A stretch of 39,766 bases of DNA from Prolixibacter denitrificans (GTDB lineage Bacteria; Bacteroidota; Bacteroidia; Bacteroidales; Prolixibacteraceae), in the NCBI RefSeq assembly GCF_003014495.1, contig NZ_PYGC01000017.1:1-39766 (forward strand), given 5' to 3'. The notes below the pieces were generated by a model that ran no database searches, was not told the origin of the DNA, and saw only the letters and a program-made list of their open reading frames with translations. The translations under genes were made by a program, and so were the position numbers. Below are positions 15,414-22,719 of this stretch, piece by piece (position 1 is the first letter of the stretch; the number at the start of each line of letters is the position of its first letter).

Positions 15414-16301
15414 CTACTTTTTCTGATGTTGCCAGCAATATTTTGAACCAGGTTCTGCTTTTCGGGAACATCGCTTACCCGATTTGGTTATGGCCTGACA
15501 CTGTCTTGAAGTTGTCGCCTTGGTTATACCGTTTTTCGAACTATGATGCGCGCTGGATGAATAGGTCGATGTAGCTGCAGAAGTAAACGACCAGGCTCCC
15601 GGATTCACTGCTGCTTCCAGCTTATTTTCGATACTGTCGGGCAATTCCGGAAAGAAATCAATGCCGGTCATCGCCTCCACCATGTCCACAGAAACCACGT
15701 ATTCCGGTAACGGTTTCGTACCTGTTTCATTCGGAAGAATAAACGCAATCATTTTCTGTTTACCATGAGGATCGTATACCACTTTGTAGTAAAACCCGGG
15801 AACGGTTATCCTATCGGGACCAATAAACCCAAGGTCATTCTTGAAAATCGGGCCGGAAACGACATAGATATCACCATCCATCAGCGCCCAGTTTCGTACC
15901 TGTGCCTCCAGTTTTTTCCAGATTCCGCGATTAAAACTCGGCTTCTGAGGAGACATGTTCGATAGATAAAAAGTCTCCGACATAGCTTTATGGTTGAGCC
16001 GCATAGCTGCTGCCGGACAAAGATGTCCCCGGTCGTAGCCGGAACCGCTGTAGTCGGCCAGCGAAGCAGAGCCCGTTTTCACTTCCGGATCGGGTCGAAA
16101 ATCATCCGTGCGCGATTCTTTGCCACTCACATCGGCAGCAGTCAACTCGTAGTACACCCAATTCGCTTGTTCTTTCGACTCATTATACGACAAGGTATAG
16201 TAGGTGTGTTTTACCGTTTCGCCCGTGCTTAAAGGAAGAAAAGTCTGTGCCCATACTGTAAAAGGCAGCATCAATAAAATACTTACCAGGATTCGTTTCA
16301 T
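15414..16301 (-). CDS. Exported DNA/RNA non-specific endonuclease with C-terminal zinc motif
   Basis: The 295-residue protein has a signal peptide (MKRILVSILLMLPFTVWAQ) and a NUC1/EndA-type beta-beta-alpha-metal nuclease domain. The DRGH motif and the metal-binding Asn of SFNRGIW are present, and LSNMSPQ precedes the Asn. Such enzymes degrade DNA and RNA with Mg2+. The last 30 residues, CQAITKSGKRC...YCWQH, form a CxxxT..GxxC...C..H motif that likely binds zinc. The tail is joined by a serine-rich linker. The ATG at 16301 is chosen, as it begins the signal peptide; 16310 is also possible. It is apparently monocistronic. Confidence 0.9.
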   Translation of the reverse strand: MKRILVSILLMLPFTVWAQTFLPLSTGETVKHTYYTLSYNESKEQANWVYYELTAADVSGKESRTDDFRPDPEVKTGSASLADYSGSGYDRGHLCPAAAMRLNHKAMSETFYLSNMSPQKPSFNRGIWKKLEAQVRNWALMDGDIYVVSGPIFKNDLGFIGPDRITVPGFYYKVVYDPHGKQKMIAFILPNETGTKPLPEYVVSVDMVEAMTGIDFFPELPDSIENKLEAAVNPGAWSFTSAATSTYSSSAHHSSKNGITKATTSRQCQAITKSGKRCSRKAEPGSKYCWQHQKK

Positions 16302-16577
16302 CGCTATCATTTGATATTCATCTAATCAGTGGTCCGGCTTCGTCTTTTGACAAATCGCCGCATTATATGTTCAATACAGTAAAACGCATGACTACTCTGA
16401 ATATTGCGGATTTTAAGGAAGAGAGGAGGTTTTCAAGCGCCGCAAACCGATAACACGTTAGCAGGCAATCACTGACAAGAAAAAATTTTTTTGATGTTCC
16501 TGAGCAAGCAGAAGAAAAAAACCGCAAGAACGATGTTGATTTCGCTCCTGCGGTCTATTAATGGAAGGTATTAAATT
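16302..16577. other. Intergenic region with one terminator
   Basis: The region between the endonuclease start and the SGNH remnant holds the terminator at 16514-16554. No other clear structure or open reading frame with recognisable content is visible. Confidence 0.5.
16514..16554 (-). terminator. Rho-independent terminator after the GH31 gene and SGNH remnant
   Basis: On the minus strand ACCGCA (within GACCGCAGGAGCG) pairs with TGCGGT around a loop, with extra wobble pairs inside. Seven T follow. It lies downstream of the SGNH remnant stop at 16578. Confidence 0.75.
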
Positions 16578-16721
16578 CTATTTTGATTGTCCCGGCTTCA
16601 TGGACTCGGGTATGTTCATGTGAAGTAGAATATACCGCGCCACGATGTATTCGCCTTCCGGAATCAAATGAACGCCATCTTTATTCATGGCCTGAAAAAC
16701 CGGGTGATTAGAGTTCAATAT
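16578..16721 (-). pseudogene. C-terminal remnant of an SGNH/GDSL hydrolase
   Basis: Directly after the GH31 gene an open frame on the minus strand reads HPVFQAMNKDGVHLIPEGEY followed by IVARYILLHMNIPE, ending at a stop codon at 16578. DGVHLIPEGEYIVA has the Asp-x-x-His catalytic motif (block V) and following helix of SGNH esterases, such as carbohydrate acetylesterases. No upstream part with the Gly-Asp-Ser block is present: the frame meets a stop at 16722-16724, inside the GH31 coding region. An ATG at 16686-16688 could give a 36-residue peptide, but a truncated gene fits better. Confidence 0.6.
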
Positions 16722-18498
16722 TTACTTGATTTTCTGTTGACTTAACACTTTTCAGGCGAATAGTAATCGTTTTATTTTCATAATTGTACATCCAGCCAGT
16801 CGCCTCTTTTCCATTAACAAAAACAGCTCTCGGCTGCGACACATCATGAAAAACCAAACGCCAGTAACGATCCGGTTTCATGCCTTTGTAATTGCCTATT
16901 ACAGGTGAAATAGTAAAATTAATCCGGTCATCACTCCTGCTGGCGGAGAAGGTTGTAGCAGCGATTTCGCCTTTCAGGTAACCGTTACTTTTGCCATCAT
17001 CTTCGTACATCGTAAAGCCCGATTCTTGTGTAGACGGATAAATATCTACCGTCAGGGTATCGTTGTTCCCGCTTTCGATAGTTGGCGCGTAATTCCTGGT
17101 AGGAATAATCGCCCCTTCTTTTACAAATACGGGTATCTTCTCCAACGGTGCCAAAACCTCAACCTCATGGTTCCCTTCGTATTTTTCACCGGTGACCTTG
17201 TCAATCCATGTTCCTTCCGGGAAGAATACCTTCCGGGAAACGGCTCCCTGCTCGTAAACCGGAGCAACCAACATTTCGTTGCCAAACAAAAATTCATACA
17301 AATGGCCCAGGATTTTGCCAATCATATGTTGACTCTGCAATCGGCTCCGCAACGCGTAGGTGTAGATGTACGGGAAAAGTTCCATGCGCTGGTGTGCATA
17401 ATTTCTGAAAAGCGTATCGGCCTGCTCTGAATAGAGATAAGCCAGATTGGACGTAGGATTTTCTGGCTGAGAGAAAACTTCGGTGATGGGGCAAAACATC
17501 GAAAATTCCATCCACCGGATGTAAAGTTCCTTGTCCAATTGGTCGGTTTTTCCCATGTCGAAACCGCCGGTATCGTTGGTCAGAAACGGTATTTTACTGG
17601 TCGCCTTCGATGTATCGGTGTACATGGCAATGTTTTCCTTAAATGCCACGCGGGGAACCCATGAATTAAACTCCTTGGTGGGCTTCTCCACAGTCCAGTC
17701 TGAGCGGGTATCGTCCGTCCACTTGGTTGGATAACGTTCGTATGTTGGGCTGTCTGTACCTCCGGTATGCGATAGAATGAAACCCCGTCCTTCAGTTTCT
17801 TTGCCGAACTTCTGTGTCATCTCAAACATCGCTTTACAAACGCTGATTTTCGATGTTCGATCGAGCTTGATAAAATCAGCACCTTCGTCAAAAAATTGCT
17901 TCATGCGCTTTTGAAAGTAAGCCACCGCTTCCGGATTGTCGAAATTGATATTCCCGGTAGGTGTAGCCACTTTACTCTTGGTGGTGTTGAACATGGCTGT
18001 CTTTGTTCCTGCGTTATGCCATGTGTCGGTATTCGTGAATACCTTGGAGAAATACCCTCTCTTTTCGAAATCGTTGAAGGCCGATTCGCTGCCTGTCTTC
18101 TGTATGCAATCCCAGATCCAAAATCCACCTTTAATGTCATTCTTTTGCATAAAGTCCCACATTGCTTTTCGATTAGGGAAAGCTGTGGTATCAGCCACGA
18201 AGTCGATGTATTTTTTGGGACCTTTGCCATGATTATCAAAGCTCCAGAACCACGAATCAATCCAATACGCGTCGATGGGATAATTGTGCGCTTTTATGTC
18301 TTTGATGCGCTGAATGGTTTGCTCTTGATTGGTATAGCCTCCGTACAATACGCCAAACGCCCAGGCGGGAGGAATGACCAGGTTGGAATCAATTTTCATT
18401 TCCGGCATTGCAGCCTCAGCACTATCGAGATGCTGTTTTGGTGAGCACGATTGAAAAACGGCCAATCCGGCAATCAGAAGAGTCAAGATTTTTTTCAT
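16708..18498 (-). CDS. GH31 glycoside hydrolase lipoprotein without N-terminal domain
   Basis: The 596-residue protein has a lipoprotein signal with lipobox VFQSC (Cys18), so it is anchored to a membrane. The GH31 barrel starts almost at once (PPAWAFGVLYGGYTNQEQT, YPIDAYWIDSWFW). The Asp in FIKLDRTS lies at the nucleophile position and LTNDTGGFDMG corresponds to the usual HDIGGF segment with the acid/base Asp. The C-terminal beta-sandwiches follow. The N-terminal galactose-mutarotase-like domain of most GH31 enzymes is absent, so it belongs to a divergent subfamily; the substrate is an alpha-glycoside of unknown type. The ATG at 18498 is preferred over 18516 because it begins the signal sequence. 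The tail of an SGNH hydrolase follows the stop. Confidence 0.85.
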   Translation of the reverse strand: MKKILTLLIAGLAVFQSCSPKQHLDSAEAAMPEMKIDSNLVIPPAWAFGVLYGGYTNQEQTIQRIKDIKAHNYPIDAYWIDSWFWSFDNHGKGPKKYIDFVADTTAFPNRKAMWDFMQKNDIKGGFWIWDCIQKTGSESAFNDFEKRGYFSKVFTNTDTWHNAGTKTAMFNTTKSKVATPTGNINFDNPEAVAYFQKRMKQFFDEGADFIKLDRTSKISVCKAMFEMTQKFGKETEGRGFILSHTGGTDSPTYERYPTKWTDDTRSDWTVEKPTKEFNSWVPRVAFKENIAMYTDTSKATSKIPFLTNDTGGFDMGKTDQLDKELYIRWMEFSMFCPITEVFSQPENPTSNLAYLYSEQADTLFRNYAHQRMELFPYIYTYALRSRLQSQHMIGKILGHLYEFLFGNEMLVAPVYEQGAVSRKVFFPEGTWIDKVTGEKYEGNHEVEVLAPLEKIPVFVKEGAIIPTRNYAPTIESGNNDTLTVDIYPSTQESGFTMYEDDGKSNGYLKGEIAATTFSASRSDDRINFTISPVIGNYKGMKPDRYWRLVFHDVSQPRAVFVNGKEATGWMYNYENKTITIRLKSVKSTENQVNIEL

Positions 18499-18730
18499 CG
18501 ATGTGTTTTTATTCATGATTTAGCAGTTGATTCTTTTTTTAGGCTGTTGCGATGGACTTCTTGCCAGTCAGGATTAGGTCGTTTTTCCAACGCAAAAGCC
18601 ATATTCACCCAAACAGTGTGTTTCCCTTTCAGATCATACCGGGATATCAATTCCTTTTCGGAAATTGACAAACGAACTTATCAATAATACAATTGTTCGA
18701 TTCGTTACACTTAATTGAATTCCATTTTTC

Positions 18731-19075
18731 ATGAACTTCATCAAACAAATCAATCTGTTGGTTTCATTTCTGCTAGAAATGGGACTCATCATTCTGGCTG
18801 GTCTCTGGGGCTTTGAACAAGGAGAAAGCATCCTGATGAGATACGTTCTAGCCGTTGCTGTTCCGGCGGTTATCATTTTACTTTGGGGCGTCTGGGCGGC
18901 ACCGAAATCCAAACGACGATTGAAGAACCCTCTCCGAACCATATTCAAACTGACGATGATGGCCTTAGCCGTATACTTTGCTTATAGCACAGGACATCCG
19001 GTTTGGGCTTTGTCCTTTGCGGTTATCAGCATTTTAAATGTGAGTCTCGCCTACTTTTGGAAACAGGATTATTGA
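18731..19075 (+). CDS. YrdB/DUF2568-family membrane protein
   Basis: The 114-residue protein is almost entirely hydrophobic, with about four transmembrane helices (near 8-28, 37-57, 73-90 and 92-108). The block LLWGVWAAPKSKRRL after helix 2 and a short C-terminal tail fit the YrdB/DUF2568 family of unknown function. It is divergent from the GH31 gene, with a 232-base gap, and precedes a GNAT gene on the same strand. The promoter is not obvious. Confidence 0.8.
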   Translation: MNFIKQINLLVSFLLEMGLIILAGLWGFEQGESILMRYVLAVAVPAVIILLWGVWAAPKSKRRLKNPLRTIFKLTMMALAVYFAYSTGHPVWALSFAVISILNVSLAYFWKQDY

Positions 19076-19165
19076 TTATTTTTCGCTTTCGCCGAGGAAG
19101 AAATACTAATACAACCTTTGGAGGATTTCGTCCATGATTACCGGAATTCTTTTAATCAACCTGAA

Positions 19166-19903
19166 ATGAAAAGCAGAGAAGAACTTATAATAGCCAACTG
19201 GGAGAATCTTACTTCCTTATGGAAAACAGCAGCGACTCCCTTCCGGGGAAATGTCGCCGGAGATGTATTTGATTATGAGGAGATTGGCAACTCCGACTGG
19301 CCAAACCGCTTGTGGTTTCACGATGATATTACGCAGGAAAACGTAGAAAAAGCGTTGGAGAGACTCGAATCTTTAAACACCCGCTTTACCATTCCCTACC
19401 GGGATATTTACGGCAGTCAATCCAACCAGATTCTGGAAGAAACCGGATTTACTAAGACATTTGAGCAAGTAGCCATGTCGTTGCCATTGACATCGCCCTT
19501 TCAGCTGGAGAACAAACTTGATTTCAGTGTGATATCCAATCCGACCGACGCAAAAAGGTGGGCCGATATTTATCCGTCCGCTTTTGGTTACCGCATCACC
19601 GAAGAGACGTTACTCAAAACGATGGGTTCAATCCAATACATTCTGGCATTAAAACAAAATCAACCGGTGGGGACGGCCATTCTTTTTCAAACTGGTCCAT
19701 TTGCAGGCATTCATGGTGTTGGCGTGATTCCCGAGATGCGGAGAAAAGGATTGGCGGAAGAGATCATGAAATTCGTGCTCAATAAGGCCATACATGATGG
19801 AGCAGAATACGCCACTTTGCAGGCATCAACAATGGGCAAAGGCCTTTACCTGAAGCTGGGCTTTGACGAGCAATTCACCATACATAATTACGTCAAAGCT
19901 TAA
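19166..19903 (+). CDS. GNAT-family N-acetyltransferase
   Basis: The 245-residue protein has a C-terminal GNAT domain (about 115-245). Motif A, GVGVIPEMRRKGLAEEIMKFVLNKA, carries the acetyl-CoA-binding R-x-x-G loop, and GLYLKLGFDEQF is motif B. The N-terminal half is the less conserved substrate-side domain. The acceptor substrate is unknown. The frame could also start at a TTG at 19118, after GGAGGA-like sequence, but the ATG at 19166 is the first regular start. The gene ends 36 bases before the left arm of an inverted repeat that flanks a promoter. Confidence 0.8.
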   Translation: MKSREELIIANWENLTSLWKTAATPFRGNVAGDVFDYEEIGNSDWPNRLWFHDDITQENVEKALERLESLNTRFTIPYRDIYGSQSNQILEETGFTKTFEQVAMSLPLTSPFQLENKLDFSVISNPTDAKRWADIYPSAFGYRITEETLLKTMGSIQYILALKQNQPVGTAILFQTGPFAGIHGVGVIPEMRRKGLAEEIMKFVLNKAIHDGAEYATLQASTMGKGLYLKLGFDEQFTIHNYVKA

Positions 19904-19939
19904 AGATGAACTTCTTCTACAATGAAGCGATATTTTACT

Positions 19940-19959
19940 CATAAAAGAAAGATGTATTC
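19940..19959 (+). repeat. Left arm of a perfect 20-bp inverted repeat (putative inverton)
   Basis: CATAAAAGAAAGATGTATTC here is the exact reverse complement of 20120-20139. The two arms enclose 160 bases that contain a promoter. See the finding on the invertible promoter. Confidence 0.9.
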
Positions 19960-20020
19960 AACATCAAATAATGTTATAATAAACAATTGAAAAACAATTC
20001 GTTAAAAATCCATAACAAAA

Positions 20021-20050
20021 TTGGTTGTTCCAATTATTTGAATATATTTG
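20021..20050 (+). promoter_or_regulatory. Bacteroidota-type promoter inside the putative invertible segment
   Basis: TTGG (20021-20024) and TATATTTG (20043-20050) are separated by 18 bases and match the -33/-7 elements of Bacteroidota housekeeping promoters. It points to the L,D-transpeptidase gene, whose ATG is about 80 bases downstream of the predicted start site. The promoter lies wholly between the two arms of the inverted repeat. Confidence 0.65.
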
Positions 20051-20119
20051 CCACTAACAAACAATAATGTAATCAACTTACAGTTTGTATTTTACAATCA
20101 ATCAAGACAGATTACGCAG

Positions 20120-20139
20120 GAATACATCTTTCTTTTATG
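20120..20139 (-). repeat. Right arm of a perfect 20-bp inverted repeat (putative inverton)
   Basis: GAATACATCTTTCTTTTATG is the reverse complement of the left arm at 19940-19959. Its last three bases are the ATG start codon of the L,D-transpeptidase gene. Inversion between the arms would therefore leave the reading frame intact and change only the promoter direction. Confidence 0.9.
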
Positions 20140-20889
20140 CCCAAAAACCATTTGTTATACCGCTTTATTTTCACATTCTCTGTGTTGATGTTCCTGGTGG
20201 GGACCGCACATTTGCATGCAGTCAACCCGCCTTCTCATCCGTATCAACATGAACTGAATCGAATTGATTCGCTGTATAACCGCCTGCAACCAACCGACAT
20301 CAAACCTTCATACGCAGCCTTTCGGGATGGACTCGTCGGCTACTATTCCATCGAGAAAGAAAACAAACTGGAAAACAACCGCTACCTCACACTGATAGAT
20401 ATGTCGTTGGCTTCGACAGCCAAGCGGTTATGGGTAATCGACCTGGATTCGATGAAAATAGTTGAGAATACTTTGGTGGCACACGGACGAAACACGGGCG
20501 TCAATTATGCGGTTAAATTCTCCAATGCGCCTTCATCGCATATGAGTAGCCCGGGATTTTACATTACCGGAGCTACCTACCAGGGTAAATATGGCTTATC
20601 GCTCTATCTTGATGGAATTGAACCTGGCATCAACGACAAAGCCCGCGAGCGTACCATCGTGATGCACAGTGCACCTTATGCAACACAAAAGTTTGTGAAA
20701 GAGCATGGCCGGCTCGGAAGAAGCTGGGGCTGTCCTGCCGTTCCCCCATCCAAAAGCAAGGCGATCATCGAAGCCATCAAAGACAAATCGTGCCTTTTCA
20801 TTTACTCGCCGGTTCCGTCTTATTTGAAGAAATCGAAATACCTGGGATTTCAGTTCGACTCATCAGGCGATGATTTAAGCTCCTTGTAA
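20137..20889 (+). CDS. Exported L,D-transpeptidase catalytic-domain protein (YkuD_2 type)
   Basis: The 250-residue protein has a signal peptide (residues 1-28, ending HLHA). Its L,D-transpeptidase-like domain has His177 in MHSAPYA and Cys199 in GRSWGCPAV. The family is the short murein L,D-transpeptidase catalytic-domain group of Bacteroidota. It would crosslink or modify peptidoglycan in the periplasm. The ATG at 20137 coincides with the end of a 20-bp inverted repeat, so its transcription may be phase-variable. It converges on and overlaps by 40 bases the end of a second L,D-transpeptidase gene, so transcripts of the two would be antisense over their ends. Confidence 0.9.
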   Translation: MPKNHLLYRFIFTFSVLMFLVGTAHLHAVNPPSHPYQHELNRIDSLYNRLQPTDIKPSYAAFRDGLVGYYSIEKENKLENNRYLTLIDMSLASTAKRLWVIDLDSMKIVENTLVAHGRNTGVNYAVKFSNAPSSHMSSPGFYITGATYQGKYGLSLYLDGIEPGINDKARERTIVMHSAPYATQKFVKEHGRLGRSWGCPAVPPSKSKAIIEAIKDKSCLFIYSPVPSYLKKSKYLGFQFDSSGDDLSSL

Positions 20890-22445
20890 ATGGGTTCGTC
20901 TCTCGAGTAGATATCATCCCGGAATTGCAACTGACCATCATCGTTTTCCCACGCCGTCAAATAAACTAAAAACACCTCTGGCTTACGATTGAAACGGACG
21001 ACCTGCGTTTTGCGAGACTCGATCGTTTTATCGATTTTCCGCGACGTCCATTCGGGCTGCTCCATTAACAGATACTGAGCTAATTCGATAGGTCTTTCGA
21101 CGCGAATACACCCGGAACTGAATGTTCGTCGTACCCGGTTGAATAAACGTTTACTGGGTGTATCGTGAAGAAACACATTGTAGGGATTTGGGAACACAAA
21201 CTTAACCACTCCGAGCGCATTCTGATCTCCCGGAAGCTGACGATACGTGTAGCCGGAAGCATCTGCACTCGCAAAATTTACTTTCTCCGGTTTCAGTTTT
21301 GTTCCGTTGCTTTCAAATACCTGAATATTCCTTTCGGCAAGATAACCTGAATCCTTTTGAGCTTCCGGCAAAATGTCATATTTCAGAATATTGGGCGGAA
21401 TGGTCCAGGTCGGATTAAAAACCAGGTATTGCAACGTGGAATGAAAGATGGGGGTTTTGCGATAGGTGCGTCCCACAATCACTTTGTGTTCACCAACAGG
21501 TATATGATGATCATACACAAACAGCATATAGTCCGGGATATTGATAAGAATATAATAATCCGGGAAAGATTCAGGCAACCACCGGATTCGTTCCATGTTG
21601 ACCTCGATTTGCCTGATTCTCTCCGACGCCGGAGTATTCATTTCTGCCAAGGTTTGCGGACCGATGGTTCCCAAAGCTTCCAGACCATGATTCCGTTGGA
21701 ACAGAATAACCGCTTCAGACAACTGGTCATCATAAAAATCCGGTTGTTCCGGTTCCGGTCCGTCATATTCACCGGTACTGAGCAACCTTTTCCTGACCAA
21801 TGAAATTCGTGAATCATCATTACCGGGCTTGAGAATCTTCCCGGACGGTATTGTTTCCCAGCCTCCCTGTTTGTCAATCTCCCGGTACTTTTTCAGCTGG
21901 TATCTCAAACCTTCGTATAAATGGCTTTGGGGTATGATACTCCTGTAAAAGTCACCCACCCGAACATACGGAAGTTCAATCAGAAACCGAATAATCCGGT
22001 CATCAACCGGAGAAATATTCCAACGAGGAGTAATGGTCTGAGGATCGATTTTCCCGTTAAGCAAATGCGAAGAAAGCAGTATAAAAGCATCGGTCAACAG
22101 TATATCCCGGGTCGCCGCATTTTCATTGCCCGCTTTCCGCGCAAGCGAGTCAAGGATTTTCAAATGGTAATCCGTGGGTTGCAGACCATCTACGTCACAG
22201 TGACGGATGAGAGACATTAGTTCGTCAATTCGCACATCGCTGGACCAGAACGGCGTATAGAAGTGCTCCTGATACTGTTTTTGAAGCGTGGGCAGGCAAA
22301 ACAGTTTGATTGAGTCATTCAATGTCGGCTGAGCAGCAAGATTCTCTACTTTCTTTCGAATCCATGAGGTGACCGATTCACCATCGGCAGAGAGGACAGC
22401 GAAGAAAATAACGGGTAAAACCAGTATGTGACGGAGTATTTTCAT
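20850..22445 (-). CDS. L,D-transpeptidase, YcbB/LdtD type
   Basis: The 531-residue protein has a signal peptide (1-22), the N-terminal all-alpha scaffold of YcbB-like enzymes, a PG_binding_1 segment around 242-270 (LSEAVILFQRNHGLEALGTIGPQTLAEMN), and a catalytic domain at about 297-460. Catalytic His427 lies in FLHDTPSK and Cys446 in SSGCIRVE. Enzymes of this type form 3-3 crosslinks in peptidoglycan. It is monocistronic and overlaps the end of the convergent YkuD_2-type gene by 40 bases. Confidence 0.94.
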   Translation of the reverse strand: MKILRHILVLPVIFFAVLSADGESVTSWIRKKVENLAAQPTLNDSIKLFCLPTLQKQYQEHFYTPFWSSDVRIDELMSLIRHCDVDGLQPTDYHLKILDSLARKAGNENAATRDILLTDAFILLSSHLLNGKIDPQTITPRWNISPVDDRIIRFLIELPYVRVGDFYRSIIPQSHLYEGLRYQLKKYREIDKQGGWETIPSGKILKPGNDDSRISLVRKRLLSTGEYDGPEPEQPDFYDDQLSEAVILFQRNHGLEALGTIGPQTLAEMNTPASERIRQIEVNMERIRWLPESFPDYYILINIPDYMLFVYDHHIPVGEHKVIVGRTYRKTPIFHSTLQYLVFNPTWTIPPNILKYDILPEAQKDSGYLAERNIQVFESNGTKLKPEKVNFASADASGYTYRQLPGDQNALGVVKFVFPNPYNVFLHDTPSKRLFNRVRRTFSSGCIRVERPIELAQYLLMEQPEWTSRKIDKTIESRKTQVVRFNRKPEVFLVYLTAWENDDGQLQFRDDIYSRDEPIYKELKSSPDESN

Positions 22446-22660
22446 GGCACGGTTTCTTTGATGATACTCGTCGTATACTCAATTCGGGGGAAGAACATTT
22501 AACGGTGGAAGAAAGGCAGTTATTCAGGGGGCAAACTGCACTTGTCGGTGTTCTCCTTACCTATTGTTGCTTAGTATAAAGTTACGGAACAAGTGGACTA
22601 AATTCCTAATGTCCCTTCTATTTCCTTTGAAATCAGCTATACATCGAAAATTTCATCCGC

Positions 22661-22698
22661 AAAAAATACCCGGAAATCATGTCTGACTTCCGGGTTTT
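22661..22698 (-). terminator. Rho-independent terminator after the GH43 gene
   Basis: CCCGGAA (22669-22675) and TTCCGGG (22688-22694) form a perfect 7-bp stem. On the minus strand it is followed by TATTTTTT, and on the plus strand by TTTTAT. It ends the GH43 transcript, 22 bases past the stop codon. Confidence 0.85.
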
Positions 22699-22719
22699 AT
22701 ATCACTTTGTTTTTGTGTT

